Part shown: positions 20,514 through 29,433 of the stretch, one piece after another
Position numbering within the stretch: position 1 is the stretch's first letter
Layout of the letters: every line of letters starts with the position of its first letter
NCBI GenBank assembly: GCA_947629985.1
Contig: CANRFV010000005.1
Coordinates: forward strand, 62,001 to 126,000
Reading direction: 5' to 3'
DNA: 64,000 nt
Source of the DNA: an uncultured Clostridia bacterium
GTDB lineage: Bacteria > Bacillota > Clostridia > Christensenellales > CAG-314
Position numbers and translations under genes: made by a program
Notes under the pieces: model-generated
What the model was told of the DNA's origin: nothing
Databases searched by the model: none
What the model saw: the letters and a program-made list of their open reading frames with translations, nothing else

Positions 20514-21001
20514 CACTCCACCCAAATTTCGATTTTGTCGCCGTCGCCGGAATTGACGTCTACGATCTTGCCTACAAGACCGCTTTCGATAAGTTGGTAA
20601 ATCTTGTTGAAATCGATGTCCGCCAACGACACCTTGCCCGCGGATATGGGTATATTGCCGCCGCTATCCAAAATTACCTTTACCAATGCCAACGGCAAAT
20701 TTACGTTGACGTCGTCGTTATCCGAAGAATGGCACTTTACCCGCAAAAACATCGAGTCGATATTTTTACGCTGATCCTGCGGCAATACTTTGGTTGCGGG
20801 CTCTTCGCCCAGCAACTCGTTCAAACTTACGCCCAAAATGTGCGAAAGGGGTACAAGCGCCGAAATGTCGGGCGCGGAAATGTCGTTTTCCCACTTGGAA
20901 ACGGCTTGCGCCGTGATATTAAGTTGATTTGCAACGTCCTCCTGCGTAAGCGACGCTTGTTTGCGCAAACGTTGCAACCTTTGACCGAGAGTTTCCGTCA
21001 T
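20513..21001 (-). CDS. XRE-family transcriptional regulator with YvlB-like C-terminal domain
   Basis: The 162-residue protein has an N-terminal helix-turn-helix (residues ~6-62, LTQEDVANQLNITAQAVSKWEND) of the Cro/CI type and a C-terminal domain (~85-162, VNVNLPLALVKVILDSGG...GKIVDVNSGDGDKIEIWVE) that resembles the small strand-rich domain of its overlapping partner. The regulator probably controls its own operon. A dyad GTTTAGTT/AACTAAAC lies upstream at 21146-21171. The effector is unknown. The start has GGAG eight bases upstream. Confidence 0.8.
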   Translation of the reverse strand: MTETLGQRLQRLRKQASLTQEDVANQLNITAQAVSKWENDISAPDISALVPLSHILGVSLNELLGEEPATKVLPQDQRKNIDSMFLRVKCHSSDNDDVNVNLPLALVKVILDSGGNIPISAGKVSLADIDFNKIYQLIESGLVGKIVDVNSGDGDKIEIWVE

Positions 21002-21145
21002 ATTTAATAATCTCCTTTTTTAATTTGCGGCAAAGCCGTTGTCTGCCGAGCCAAACGCGCGCAGTTTGTCCGACGGCGTTTACAACTTGTGCCGTTTTAC
21101 AAACAAATTGTACCGCATTGCGCCGCAATTTGCCAGCGACTGTTT

Positions 21146-21171
21146 GTTTAGTTTGACCGTTTTAACTAAAC
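21146..21171. promoter_or_regulatory. Dyad upstream of the XRE operon
   Basis: GTTTAGTT and AACTAAAC form an 8-bp inverted repeat with a 10-base gap, about 145 bases upstream of the regulator start. It is a possible operator or small stem. The rest of 21002-21303 holds no gene. Confidence 0.35.
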
Positions 21172-21303
21172 CGTAGGTTGTTTTTTTACTCAACCGACGC
21201 AATTATTATACCGTAATTCGCTTTGTGCCGCAAGCGTACGCGCGCTTGTTCTGCGACAAAAGTATCAACGCAAAATACTTTACCGAAATTTGTCAAATTG
21301 CGC

Positions 21304-21332
21304 TTTACACAAACGAAATAAAAATATATAAT
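21304..21332 (+). promoter_or_regulatory. Promoter of the lipoprotein gene
   Basis: TTTACA, 17 bases, TATAAT on the plus strand, with a short leader ending in GGGGAG before the ATG. Confidence 0.8.
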
Positions 21333-21362
21333 TAAACTACACAAAAAGACGGGGAGAAAGAT

Positions 21363-23042
21363 ATGAAAACAAAATCTAAAACTTTGTGCATATTGCTGAT
21401 CGTTGTGTTGATGGCGGGCTTTGTTGTAACGGCAAGCGCGTGCGGTAGCACCTTCGGCATAAAATGGGACAGATATTTGCCAAGCGCTGAAGAATATTTT
21501 GCAAACGCTGACAAATTGGGCGAAATTACGCCCATTAACGTGGAACTCGGCGCTGACGTTTACGTGGGAAGATACGGTTTGATGACGATACAACTTTCCA
21601 AAGAAATGTACGGATATTTGCCCGCATACGACGCCACAATCGGCAAGGGCGACGGGCTTGTCAACCTTTCGGAAAGGCGCATAGACAGCAATATTTATGT
21701 GTTTATCGGAGTAAATGCCGATTCGGAAATGATATTGTACGATTCCGCAGGCACAACGTTAATGCGCGCAAAAACGTATTTTGACGTGGATTCCGAGTCG
21801 GTAATACTCTATCTGGACGGACAAGCGGGCAAATACGCCGTTGTAAATTATCTGTCGGGCTTGCAGGCTTTTAACGCTTACTTTTTGATCAACGCCGACG
21901 GAACGTTGGACGCCACCGCTTACAACGACTCGCAACTGTCCGCAACCGCAACAAAAGTTCCCATGCCGGGCGAACCCTTTACCACGCCCGTAACGCCGCT
22001 GGAAAGTATGCTGGGCAAAAACTTGCAAGAGGACGAATTTGTTGACGGAACAAGCGTAAAAACGTTCAACAATACGGTGGTATTTTACAACGCCAAGGGC
22101 AAAGAAATGTCGCGTTGGACAGTGCCGCAAAATATAGCCGGCGCGCCCATATACATAGACAAATATCTGATATACGGCACGCTTAGCCAAGTTGATATAG
22201 TAAACACCAAGGACTACAATTACGTATCTTCGTCCGGCGACAAATACAACTATCAACTTAACCGTTACAATATCAAGACGGGCAAAATTACCAAGATCAA
22301 TGCCGATTACGTCATTGCCGAAAGCAACTACGGCGAAATGTACAACACCCGCGACGGCAAATACGACCTTGCAAGAGTGGGCGTTTGGCGTATGGTGGAC
22401 GGCATTGCGTACGAAAACAATTACGCCGACATTTACATAATAAACAATATGGGCAAGGTAGGTTTCAGCCGCCACGACAGCGTGTTCGGAATGCCCGCGT
22501 ACAAATTGGAAAACGGCAACTATATTACCGACAGCGGCAATATAGTAAACGGCAAAAACAAATTGCAGATATCTTTCGGCAGTTTGTCCGCAATTCGCGG
22601 CATTACAGAGGACGCATTTGTTGTGGAAAGCAACGGATTGATCGGGTCTGTGCTATTTGACGGCAAGGTAAAAATACCCTTTGCATACACCGCAAAAAGC
22701 GCGCTGTACGGAAATTATATGTTTGTATGCGACATACTCGGTTCGAACTACGTTCTTAACGTTGCAAGCGGAGAAATAAAAGCGCTTGCGGACATTACGG
22801 GAGCGGAAGCCGCCGACATAACGATATCTACCGACGTTGTGCCCCTGATAGTTGCCAAAAATAAATCGGGCGACACTTACACGCTGTACACCATTGCCGG
22901 AGAAAAAATAGCCGACAACGCCGTATCCGACGAATTGACCTTTACGCGCTATTCGGTGGGCGACAAAAACTACGCAATAGCGCAAATCACGGTGCAAAAC
23001 GGCTCTGCCGAACTTACTTCCTATTACAAAATTACACTGTAA
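21363..23042 (+). CDS. Large surface lipoprotein of unknown function
   Basis: The 559-residue protein has a signal peptide with a lipobox-like end (LMAGFVVTASAC), so it is probably lipidated and held outside the membrane. The rest is rich in aromatic residues, Asn, Gly and Asp with many short strands (e.g. IYIDKYLIYGTLSQVDIVN, YNYQLNRYNIKTGKITKIN, NYAIAQITVQNG) spaced like a beta-propeller or other all-beta repeat fold; I cannot assign a family. The gene is monocistronic with its own promoter and terminator. No transporter genes are adjacent. Confidence 0.75.
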   Translation: MKTKSKTLCILLIVVLMAGFVVTASACGSTFGIKWDRYLPSAEEYFANADKLGEITPINVELGADVYVGRYGLMTIQLSKEMYGYLPAYDATIGKGDGLVNLSERRIDSNIYVFIGVNADSEMILYDSAGTTLMRAKTYFDVDSESVILYLDGQAGKYAVVNYLSGLQAFNAYFLINADGTLDATAYNDSQLSATATKVPMPGEPFTTPVTPLESMLGKNLQEDEFVDGTSVKTFNNTVVFYNAKGKEMSRWTVPQNIAGAPIYIDKYLIYGTLSQVDIVNTKDYNYVSSSGDKYNYQLNRYNIKTGKITKINADYVIAESNYGEMYNTRDGKYDLARVGVWRMVDGIAYENNYADIYIINNMGKVGFSRHDSVFGMPAYKLENGNYITDSGNIVNGKNKLQISFGSLSAIRGITEDAFVVESNGLIGSVLFDGKVKIPFAYTAKSALYGNYMFVCDILGSNYVLNVASGEIKALADITGAEAADITISTDVVPLIVAKNKSGDTYTLYTIAGEKIADNAVSDELTFTRYSVGDKNYAIAQITVQNGSAELTSYYKITL

Positions 23043-23146
23043 CGGATAGGTCGGGCGCAATCGCACCGTGCATTAGGTTAAAGTCGATTGCCGACTATCG
23101 GTTTTCAGACAATAAATAATAAGTAATTTAATATTTACAAACCGCG

Positions 23147-23179
23147 TATGCCGCACCGAAAAATTCGGTGCGGCATACT
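23147..23179 (+). terminator. Stem-loop after the lipoprotein gene
   Basis: GTATGCCGCACCGAA pairs with TTCGGTGCGGCATAC. The T tract is poor (TTACAG), but the stem is long and perfect. Confidence 0.6.
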
Positions 23180-23306
23180 TACAGCGGATCGGTTGCACAA
23201 AACACTATTGCCGCATTGCAACGGTAAAGGCGATTAAAACTACGCGCCAGATATCGGCGAAGTATTTATTTACGCACAATATTCGACGTCGGCGCAATAA
23301 GCCAAA

Positions 23307-23340
23307 GTGCGTCCGTATTATTTACGGACACACTTTTTGC
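23307..23340 (+). terminator. Second terminator downstream of the lipoprotein gene
   Basis: GTGCGTCCGTA pairs with TACGGACACAC and is followed by TTTTT. It lies 265 bases past the stop and may be the true transcript end. The remaining gap to 23468 holds nothing recognisable. Confidence 0.6.
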
Positions 23341-23468
23341 AACGAAATTAAGCGTAACGGGGCAAAAAACGTCTATTTGTGCAAAGTTACGCGCAATTGC
23401 AGGCTGTTGCTACGGCGTTGTTGTCGCGCCTACGCAAGCCTACACGATACAAGGCTGTGGCAATCGTA

Positions 23469-24131
23469 TCAAAACAGAATGTCGCGCGCCTTTTCTTTTA
23501 TTTCCTGCGAAGCGGTAAAGGGTATACGCGTTGTATAACCTGCGCGCGCCGCCACTATCATCTTGGTGGGCCAACTTTGAATGTCCTGATTCCAACGGTA
23601 TACGGTATCGTTGTACGCTTCGCGAGCGGCGGTAATTTCTTTTTGCAAATACGAGTTTTGCTGCATCGCTTCGCTTATTTCTTTGTGCGCGTCAAGGTCG
23701 GGGTAACTTTCCACCGCTACGTTTATTTGAGCGTTTATCTTGTCTATTTCGTTTGCCACGGCGTTTCTGTCGCTGTCGGTAGACGTGCCGCTGCGCAATG
23801 CCGCTATCTGCGTATACGTGGATTTGTCGAGATCTATCGACTTTTCCAACAGTTTTGCGGTGTTTTGCAAAATTACCACGCGCTGTTCAAGATAGTTGTC
23901 TATCTGCGACGCGTCGTGTTGAATTTTTTGCTGCAATTTACGCAAATAAGCGCCCGCTTTTACCTTCATAATAAGAAATACCACCCCGGGAATGATACCC
24001 AGCACCCACAGCAGTATCTCGAATATTACCGAGCCTGCGCCCACTTTGACGGGCAGTTGTTTTTCGATGACGTTTACATCACGACCCTGTTCGTTTACCG
24101 GACCGGTCAATTCATCAAGTTCGTTTGCCAT
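23469..24131 (-). CDS. LemA-family membrane protein
   Basis: The 220-residue protein has a hydrophilic N-terminus, one membrane helix (VIFEILLWVLGIIPGVVFLIM, ~35-55) and a long helical LemA domain with YPDLDAHKEISEAMQQN and EITAAREAYNDTVYRWNQDIQ. LemA proteins form a membrane-anchored helical bundle of uncertain function, often next to a membrane protein or protease. Here the gene lies 18 bases after a 583-residue membrane protein gene. The extra ~30 residues before the helix are unusual, as LemA normally starts with its helix. Confidence 0.88.
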   Translation of the reverse strand: MANELDELTGPVNEQGRDVNVIEKQLPVKVGAGSVIFEILLWVLGIIPGVVFLIMKVKAGAYLRKLQQKIQHDASQIDNYLEQRVVILQNTAKLLEKSIDLDKSTYTQIAALRSGTSTDSDRNAVANEIDKINAQINVAVESYPDLDAHKEISEAMQQNSYLQKEITAAREAYNDTVYRWNQDIQSWPTKMIVAARAGYTTRIPFTASQEIKEKARDILF

Positions 24132-24149
24132 AATTATACTCTCCTTTAT

Positions 24150-25901
24150 TTAGTCGTTAAGCAGCCGCGCAATAATGCCGCTGACAAAAACCGATGTGTT
24201 GTACTTGGCGTCAGCCGTGGACAGATACTGTTCGCGAGTGATGTCCGTTGCCTGCAATTCTACCGTACTCGTACGGCTTACGGGTATGTAATCCGTCCAA
24301 TGCACAGGCACAAGATATGTATTGCCGTTACGGCAATGTACGGGTATTTCTTCTATTTGCGGCACCGCGCGGAAAGAATACGCCGTAACTTCCGCCAATG
24401 TGCGGTCGGCGGTTTTGTCCGTTATTTTTGCCTTGATAACGGCTTCGGTTGCCGAGGCGGAGTCGGTAAGCAACGATTGGTCGAATTTGTTTACTATCGC
24501 TTCCGCTTCCCAATCGCTTATATCGCCGTGTTGCAAACACTCGCCGTAGGGCGGATCGCACCGCTCCTGCGTGTATAGCGGAATACAGAATATTGGGGCA
24601 AAATCGAAATACAGCGAACGGAAATAGTTTACGTTAAAATCGACAAAACGCTTGCGTGCATTTTGCAGATCGTAATCGGTAAACATTACGGGATTGGCGT
24701 CGATGGGCAACGCCGCGCCGTGCCGTGAACATATTACGGACACGCGCCCCTGCTTGTCGAACACAAAATCGTCGCCGTAGGGCTGCCCGCTGCGCAACAA
24801 TTTGACGGTGTTTTGCTGTGCAAGCGGCGTAAACATAAGCCGAAATTGCACTTCGTTGTTGCGGTTTTCCGCGCCGAACAGCACTTCGAACTCGCTGTTG
24901 GCAAGTTGGTTGTATGTAGAGCCGTCGTTGATGGCTTGGCGCGCCTTTTTGTCAAGGCGTTTGGCACCGCTTTTTACAAGCGAATCGATTTTTTTGTCGT
25001 CGGCGTCCTGCGGCACTACCGGCGTGCGCGAAAAACACAAATCGGGCGCGGCGTCGCAGCCGTAATACAGATATGTGTTGCAACGGTAATCGGGTTTGGG
25101 CGCGGCATAATGCGCAACAAGCGTTTCGCTGTGGGTTACCGTGCGCATATGCCCGTCGGAGTCGGTTTCCGTTTCGGTCCAACTTACCAAGCGCGTACCC
25201 GTGTATATTTGTTTGATAAAGTCCTGATGCAGATAGCGCGCCAACAAAAACGGATTGCCGTCGGAATTGCCCGATTTTATGCTGAAAACCGACGTACGGT
25301 CGGCTCGGACGTTCAATTTGTAATATTTGCGGAAGTATTCCAATTTGTTTTCGTCGAAATACTTGTCCAACCGAATGTGCGGAACCGTTTGGTAAATAAG
25401 ATTATCGGGGACGTTCCAATCATACTTGTCGTTTAACGTGCGCATTTGTTTCCAAGCCTTGGATTCCCAATCTCGCACTTCTTTTTGATATTTGTCTACT
25501 ACGATATTGCTTTCGGAAAGTTTGTTTTTCATTACGGTTAAAATAATTGCCAGCAAACCGCCCGCCAGCGCCACCGCGACGCACGGAATGAGTATTGCCA
25601 AAAAGAACAATTCGGAATTGCCCGTTGCAAACGCAAAACCGCATATAAGCGCAACAAACAGCAACAGCACAACGCATACGATCAAAAACACGCGCAATCC
25701 CTTGTAATTGCCCAATGTGTCCTTGGCGGAGTTCAATCGGGCTTCCGCCGCGTTGCGCTTGTTTACGTAATCGGCATTTTGTTCGGCGGAAACGCCGGAT
25801 TGTTTTACCAAATCGTCAAAGTATTCTTCCGTCAGGCGACGGTGCTTTTGTTCGTAAACGTCTTTGTACGCGTCTATCGGTTGTAAAATTTCGTCATTCA
25901 T
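24150..25901 (-). CDS. LemA-associated large membrane protein
   Basis: The 583-residue product has a charged N-terminal region, two close membrane helices (VFLIVCVVLLLFVALICGFAFA and FFLAILIPCVAVALAGGLLAIIL, ~70-135), then a ~430-residue soluble part. It includes a conserved-looking SWTETETDSDGHMRTVTHSETLVA strand block and YFRSLYFDFAPIFCIPLYTQE. The layout resembles the MAG6410/MAG6450-type proteins found beside LemA in Mollicutes and Clostridia; the name is from memory and not checked. I use the ATG at 25901 (MNDEILQPIDAYKD) with AAGGA upstream. It probably works with LemA at the membrane; the process is unknown. Confidence 0.65.
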   Translation of the reverse strand: MNDEILQPIDAYKDVYEQKHRRLTEEYFDDLVKQSGVSAEQNADYVNKRNAAEARLNSAKDTLGNYKGLRVFLIVCVVLLLFVALICGFAFATGNSELFFLAILIPCVAVALAGGLLAIILTVMKNKLSESNIVVDKYQKEVRDWESKAWKQMRTLNDKYDWNVPDNLIYQTVPHIRLDKYFDENKLEYFRKYYKLNVRADRTSVFSIKSGNSDGNPFLLARYLHQDFIKQIYTGTRLVSWTETETDSDGHMRTVTHSETLVAHYAAPKPDYRCNTYLYYGCDAAPDLCFSRTPVVPQDADDKKIDSLVKSGAKRLDKKARQAINDGSTYNQLANSEFEVLFGAENRNNEVQFRLMFTPLAQQNTVKLLRSGQPYGDDFVFDKQGRVSVICSRHGAALPIDANPVMFTDYDLQNARKRFVDFNVNYFRSLYFDFAPIFCIPLYTQERCDPPYGECLQHGDISDWEAEAIVNKFDQSLLTDSASATEAVIKAKITDKTADRTLAEVTAYSFRAVPQIEEIPVHCRNGNTYLVPVHWTDYIPVSRTSTVELQATDITREQYLSTADAKYNTSVFVSGIIARLLND

Positions 25902-26057
25902 CAGGTGTTTTCCTTTGATATGCATTGCGCAAGCGCGCAATATGCGCGCATAACCGATCGGTATGCTTAGTGCAATTATAGCGCAATTGCACGTCGGTGT
26001 CAATACGCGTAGCACTTACGCAAAAAGCCGCAACGCGGCGGTTACGGCTGCAAAAAT

Positions 26058-26264
26058 TCAGTCTTTTTTTGGTAATTTGCGCTTGTTGCCCTGTTCGTCA
26101 ACGATGTAGGTGTTGTCCAACACTTGCGTAACGCCCAAACGCCACTCTTCAAGATATTCCTTGCGCAATTGCCGCTGTTCGTCGCGTTCCGCTTGGGTCA
26201 ATCCTTGCGGAGTTTTGGCTTTGCGCGCAAGATAATTTATGCGGTCGATTTTTTCCTGTATCAT
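26058..26264 (-). CDS. DUF896 (YnzC-like) small protein
   Basis: The 68-residue protein shows the family pattern IDRINYLARKAKTPQGLTQAE, then RQLRKEYLEEWR and a short basic end. YnzC-like proteins are small helical hairpins of unknown function found widely in Bacillota. I use the ATG at 26264, 23 codons inside the track ORF, because the promoter (26295-26323) lies upstream of it and the family begins there. Confidence 0.85.
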   Translation of the reverse strand: MIQEKIDRINYLARKAKTPQGLTQAERDEQRQLRKEYLEEWRLGVTQVLDNTYIVDEQGNKRKLPKKD

Positions 26265-26294
26265 AGTGTTTTTTCCGTAAATATTATCGGTCAA

Positions 26295-26323
26295 ATTGTA
26301 CCACAAGCGCACAACCGTGTCAA
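26295..26323 (-). promoter_or_regulatory. Promoter of the DUF896 gene
   Basis: TTGACA, 17 bases, TACAAT on the minus strand. Confidence 0.8.
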
Positions 26324-26362
26324 CCGCCGACATTTAAGTACATTTTCCGCCCCGCCAAACGC

Positions 26363-26391
26363 TTGTCAACGGGTAAAATATGTTGTATAAT
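26363..26391 (+). promoter_or_regulatory. Promoter of SRP RNA
   Basis: TTGTCA, 17 bases, TATAAT on the plus strand. Transcription should start near 26398. Confidence 0.8.
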
Positions 26392-26397
26392 AACATC

Positions 26398-26640
26398 ACT
26401 GCGCTAAGCGGGGAGCCGGCGGTGCCCTGTTACTCACAATCCGCCATAGTGGGGCTGAATGTTGCAGGCGGCTTTCGGCGTGGAAAGCAGGCGGCGGCAA
26501 GGAGTGTTGATATCAAGGTCTTGTGCAACGTAACTCTGTTAACCGTGTCAGGGTGGGAACACAGCAGCACTACGCAGCATGCGCGTGTGCCACAAGGGTG
26601 CTTTGAAGTAGCCACCTACCGCAATACCGTTTCGGCGTCG
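26398..26640 (+). ncRNA. ffs: Signal recognition particle RNA, large type with Alu domain
   Basis: The 5' part carries the Alu-domain words GCGGTGCCCTGTTACTCAC-like sequence, AATCCGCCATAG and GGGGCTGAAT, as in Bacillus and Clostridium SRP RNA. The S domain has the conserved helix 8: GTCAGGGTG, a GGAA tetraloop, then CAGCAGC, followed by the usual GTGTGCCACAAGGGTGC-type 3' side. With Ffh it directs nascent membrane and secreted proteins. The length of about 240 bases fits the Gram-positive type. The track ORFs that cross it are not genes. Confidence 0.92.
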
Positions 26641-26646
26641 ACTGTC

Positions 26647-26670
26647 AACTGCAAATGCGCAGTTTTTTTG
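26647..26670 (+). terminator. Terminator of SRP RNA
   Basis: AACTGC pairs with GCAGTT around a six-base loop, followed by a run of seven T. Confidence 0.75.
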
Positions 26671-26680
26671 CAAAAAAACT

Positions 26681-26736
26681 CTTCTCGCAGGCTGCAATAT
26701 TACTATTGCATAGTTAGCGGAAGAGTTTTATTTTTT
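26681..26736. terminator. Stem between SRP RNA and sigE
   Basis: AAAACTCTTC pairs with GAAGAGTTTT around a 36-base loop and is followed by T-rich sequence on the plus strand. It may back up termination of SRP RNA or of the sigE transcript from the other side. Confidence 0.45.
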
Positions 26737-26885
26737 TGCGCGCAAATTGCGCTGTGCTGCAAAAGCGTCGTATGCGCCGTATTCGGATCGACCAATGCCG
26801 AATAGTCAACAAAGATCGCCTGCGCTGAGCAAATTTACGCACAAACGGCGTTTTACTCGGCAAATTGCGGCGCGGCAAACGGCGG

Positions 26886-27590
26886 TTACACCAATTTGCC
26901 TATTTCCTTTTTCAATCGCGAAATTATTTTCTTTTCCAAACGGGATATGTACGATTGCGAAATACCCAGCATATCCGCCACTTCTTTTTGCGTGCGCTCG
27001 TCGGTGCCGTCCAACCCAAAGCGCATTTCTATAATTTGCTGTTCGCGCTTGGACAATCGCGACAGACCTTCTTCCAGCAGTTGCCGCTCTACCTGACTTT
27101 CCACATGCGTGTAGATGGCGTCGCTGTCGGTGCCCAGCACGTCGGCAAGCAACAACTCGTTGCCTTCGCCGTCCACGTTTAGCGGTTCGTCCAAACTCAC
27201 TTCCGCCTTGCGCTTGGAAAGTTTGCGCAAATACATCAAAATTTCGTTTTCGATACAGCGGCTGGCATAGGTTGCAAGTTTTATTTGCTTTTCCGGTTTG
27301 AAACTGTTTATCGCCTTGATAAGCCCTATTGTGCCCACCGACACCAGATCTTCCATATCCACGTTGTTGCTTTCGAACTTTTTGGCAAGAAACACCACCA
27401 ATCTCAGGTTGTGTTCGACAAGTTTGTCCTTGGCGGCTATATCTCCCTGCGCAGTAAGCGCAAGCAACTCGCTTTCTTCCTGCGCGGACAACGGGTGCGG
27501 CAACGCCTCCGATCCGCACAGGTAATGCACCGTCTTGTCAGAAAGAGACAGCGATTGCAGTAATTTGTGTAACAATTGCAGTAGTTTCAT
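26886..27590 (-). CDS. sigE: RNA polymerase sporulation sigma factor SigE
   Basis: The 234-residue protein has a pro-sequence-like N-terminus ([17 protein letters not shown]) that in this family is cleaved by SpoIIGA, then region 2 ([34 protein letters not shown]) and region 4 ([17 protein letters not shown]...[19 protein letters not shown]). Sigma-E directs early mother-cell transcription in sporulation. I use the ATG at 27590, which has GGAGG upstream and overlaps the spoIIGA stop in ATGA. Length and gene order match known sigE. Confidence 0.95.
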   Translation of the reverse strand: MKLLQLLHKLLQSLSLSDKTVHYLCGSEALPHPLSAQEESELLALTAQGDIAAKDKLVEHNLRLVVFLAKKFESNNVDMEDLVSVGTIGLIKAINSFKPEKQIKLATYASRCIENEILMYLRKLSKRKAEVSLDEPLNVDGEGNELLLADVLGTDSDAIYTHVESQVERQLLEEGLSRLSKREQQIIEMRFGLDGTDERTQKEVADMLGISQSYISRLEKKIISRLKKEIGKLV

Positions 27591-28378
27591 AAAGCGCCTC
27601 CGTACACTTGATTTGAAAGAATTATTTGATAAAACGGGCAGGGCGGACTTGCCGACGTTGCAAGGTAAACGTCGTACTGCGTGCCGTTTACGGAAATCTT
27701 TGCCTTCGCCGCCACGCTTGTGCCCGTGCCCGTAACGGTATTTACCTGCAATTGCACGGTGCGCCCGTGCAACAGACTGTCCGCCAAAAATTCGTTGAAA
27801 GGCTTGTATTTTGCGCTTACAAAGCACACGGGACAGCCGTTATACGTAATTGTGTTGCCGCTGTCGCACAAGCCCGCAACGGTTACGTCTTTGCAAAGAT
27901 GCAACGTAACCTTACACAAATACGGCGCAACTTTTTTCATTTTGCGCACGTACGTTACTACGCAATAGCACAAAAACGCCGCGGCGGCAAACCCCATAAC
28001 ATACACAAATATCGGTACTTTTGTTTGATAAAACTGTCCGCCGTCGGTAAGATACCGCACGTTAAACAAGTGAAACAGCCCCATTATTGCGCCGCCCGAC
28101 ACAAAGGTATATGCCGCAGTAAGCAAAATATGCCAAAACAATTTAACTCCCAACCCGACGGTAACCGCGCACATAAGCACAACGCAAACGCCCTTGATAA
28201 CGTACAGCCACGCGCCCGTAACATACACGCTTACCGCCGCGCACGCCGTGCCTACCGCGCCGCCGAGAGCGATTCGATACCACTTGCAACGCAATCTGAG
28301 CGTTGCCGCCGCAAAATACAACAACAGCGAGTCTATCGTAAAGTTGTCCAGCACAACGTATTCTATGTACACCGTCAT
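27587..28378 (-). CDS. spoIIGA: Sigma-E processing aspartic protease SpoIIGA
   Basis: The 263-residue protein has an N-terminal five-helix membrane domain starting [13 protein letters not shown], the usual opening of this family, and a C-terminal aspartic-protease half with the catalytic motif in [11 protein letters not shown] (family DTGN). It cleaves pro-SigE, encoded directly downstream and overlapping, after a forespore signal. The track starts two codons earlier at a GTG. The ATG fits the family start. No good ribosome-binding site is visible upstream. Confidence 0.93.
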   Translation of the reverse strand: MTVYIEYVVLDNFTIDSLLLYFAAATLRLRCKWYRIALGGAVGTACAAVSVYVTGAWLYVIKGVCVVLMCAVTVGLGVKLFWHILLTAAYTFVSGGAIMGLFHLFNVRYLTDGGQFYQTKVPIFVYVMGFAAAAFLCYCVVTYVRKMKKVAPYLCKVTLHLCKDVTVAGLCDSGNTITYNGCPVCFVSAKYKPFNEFLADSLLHGRTVQLQVNTVTGTGTSVAAKAKISVNGTQYDVYLATSASPPCPFYQIILSNQVYGGAL

Positions 28379-28453
28379 GCCCACATTGTAAATTGCATTT
28401 ACGGTTGGTTATTGCAATGTTTTGTTGTAGACGGCAAATTTTTGTAAAAACGC

Positions 28454-28482
28454 AAAAAAACTCTCCGTCGGCAGACGGAGAG
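28454..28482 (-). terminator. Terminator of the spoIIQ-like gene
   Basis: ACTCTCCGTC pairs with GACGGAGAGT on the minus strand and is followed by seven T. It separates the spoIIQ-like gene from spoIIGA. Confidence 0.85.
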
Positions 28483-28498
28483 TGCGCGTTGATATTTG

Positions 28499-29188
28499 TC
28501 AGTCTTGCTCTACTTCGCGAAAAATTTCGCCCTTTACATAAGGCATCGGGTCGGTTATTTCGCCGTCTTTGGTAATTTCAAGATGCAGGTGCGCGCCGTC
28601 GAGAAATTCGTAGGAAGCCGACGTGCTGACAGAGCCGATTATCTCGCCCTTTGCCACTTGTTGCCCTTTTTGCACCTGAACGTCCGTAAGCGAAGCGTAC
28701 GTTGCTATAACGTTGTCGCCGTGGTCTATCTTGACTATGTGCCCCATACCGTAAGTTTCGGTTACGTCAATTACCGTGCCGTCGTACATTGAAGCCACCT
28801 GCGTGCCGTCGGCAGCCGCAAGATCCACGCCCCTGTGCGCCTGCCACACGTTAAGGGTGGAACTGAATACGAATTTGCTTTCTTCTCCGTCGGTGTATTC
28901 CATACTTACCGACGTGTAATTTACGGGCGAAACAAAGTAAACTTTTATTTTTTCCTTTTCGGTAGGCCGGGGATCTTTGTTTACGTCGGTGCTGTCGTCG
29001 GGCTTGTTTTTATCGGTGTCGTCGGGATTTGTGCCGACGGGTTCGTCGGGAATAACGGGATTGTTGCGCGTAAGCGTTACCACCAATACCACCGTAGTTA
29101 TTGCCACTATGCAAAATATCAGCAACAGCAATGCCGCGTGATTGCGTAAAAATTTTACAAATTTGTTTTGTTGTTTTGTAGTGTTCAT
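28499..29188 (-). CDS. spoIIQ: SpoIIQ-like M23 (LytM) peptidase-domain protein
   Basis: The 229-residue protein has a short cytoplasmic start, one membrane helix (HAALLLLIFCIVAITTVVLVV), a ~45-residue Asp/Pro/Asn-rich linker and a LytM domain. Both halves of the zinc site appear intact (HRGVDLAA with H and D, and HLHLE). SpoIIQ is the forespore membrane protein that joins SpoIIIAH across the two sporulation membranes; Clostridial forms often keep the metal site. A near-perfect sigma-F promoter (29215-29244) and the neighbours ywmB, spoIIGA and sigE support the name. A different M23 peptidase is the alternative. Confidence 0.82.
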   Translation of the reverse strand: MNTTKQQNKFVKFLRNHAALLLLIFCIVAITTVVLVVTLTRNNPVIPDEPVGTNPDDTDKNKPDDSTDVNKDPRPTEKEKIKVYFVSPVNYTSVSMEYTDGEESKFVFSSTLNVWQAHRGVDLAAADGTQVASMYDGTVIDVTETYGMGHIVKIDHGDNVIATYASLTDVQVQKGQQVAKGEIIGSVSTSASYEFLDGAHLHLEITKDGEITDPMPYVKGEIFREVEQD

Positions 29189-29214
29189 GTATGCCTCCGT
29201 AATTTGTTTGATGA

Positions 29215-29244
29215 GATTTTTACCTATTTGCAAACGATTTATAC
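29215..29244 (-). promoter_or_regulatory. Sigma-F (forespore) type promoter of the spoIIQ-like gene
   Basis: On the minus strand GTATA, exactly 15 bases, then GGTAAAAATC. The known sigma-F consensus is GYWTA-N15-GGNRANANTR; only the last position differs. It lies 27 bases before the ATG. Confidence 0.75.
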
Positions 29245-29433
29245 ATTTTTGTTTTACGTAAGCCGTAATACCGTCCGACAGCGGCAAAATCGACCTGTTT
29301 GCCACACTGCGCAAGTCGGCACAACTATTGTCGAAACGCTACTTGCGCAAACGTTGTCGCAAATGGCAAGAGCGAACGTTTGACGAGTTGACATTAACTG
29401 CGCCGCCGCACCGCAACTCAACGGTTTACGCGG

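Noticed and set aside
26380-26805. A 141-codon ORF covering the SRP RNA.
   Set aside because: The region has the conserved SRP RNA structure, promoter and terminator; the ORF is incidental.
29329-29335. TGTCGAA, identical to a Spo0A box, upstream of the spoIIQ-like gene.
   Set aside because: A single 7-base word is expected several times in 64 kb by chance, and a sigma-F promoter explains this gene better.
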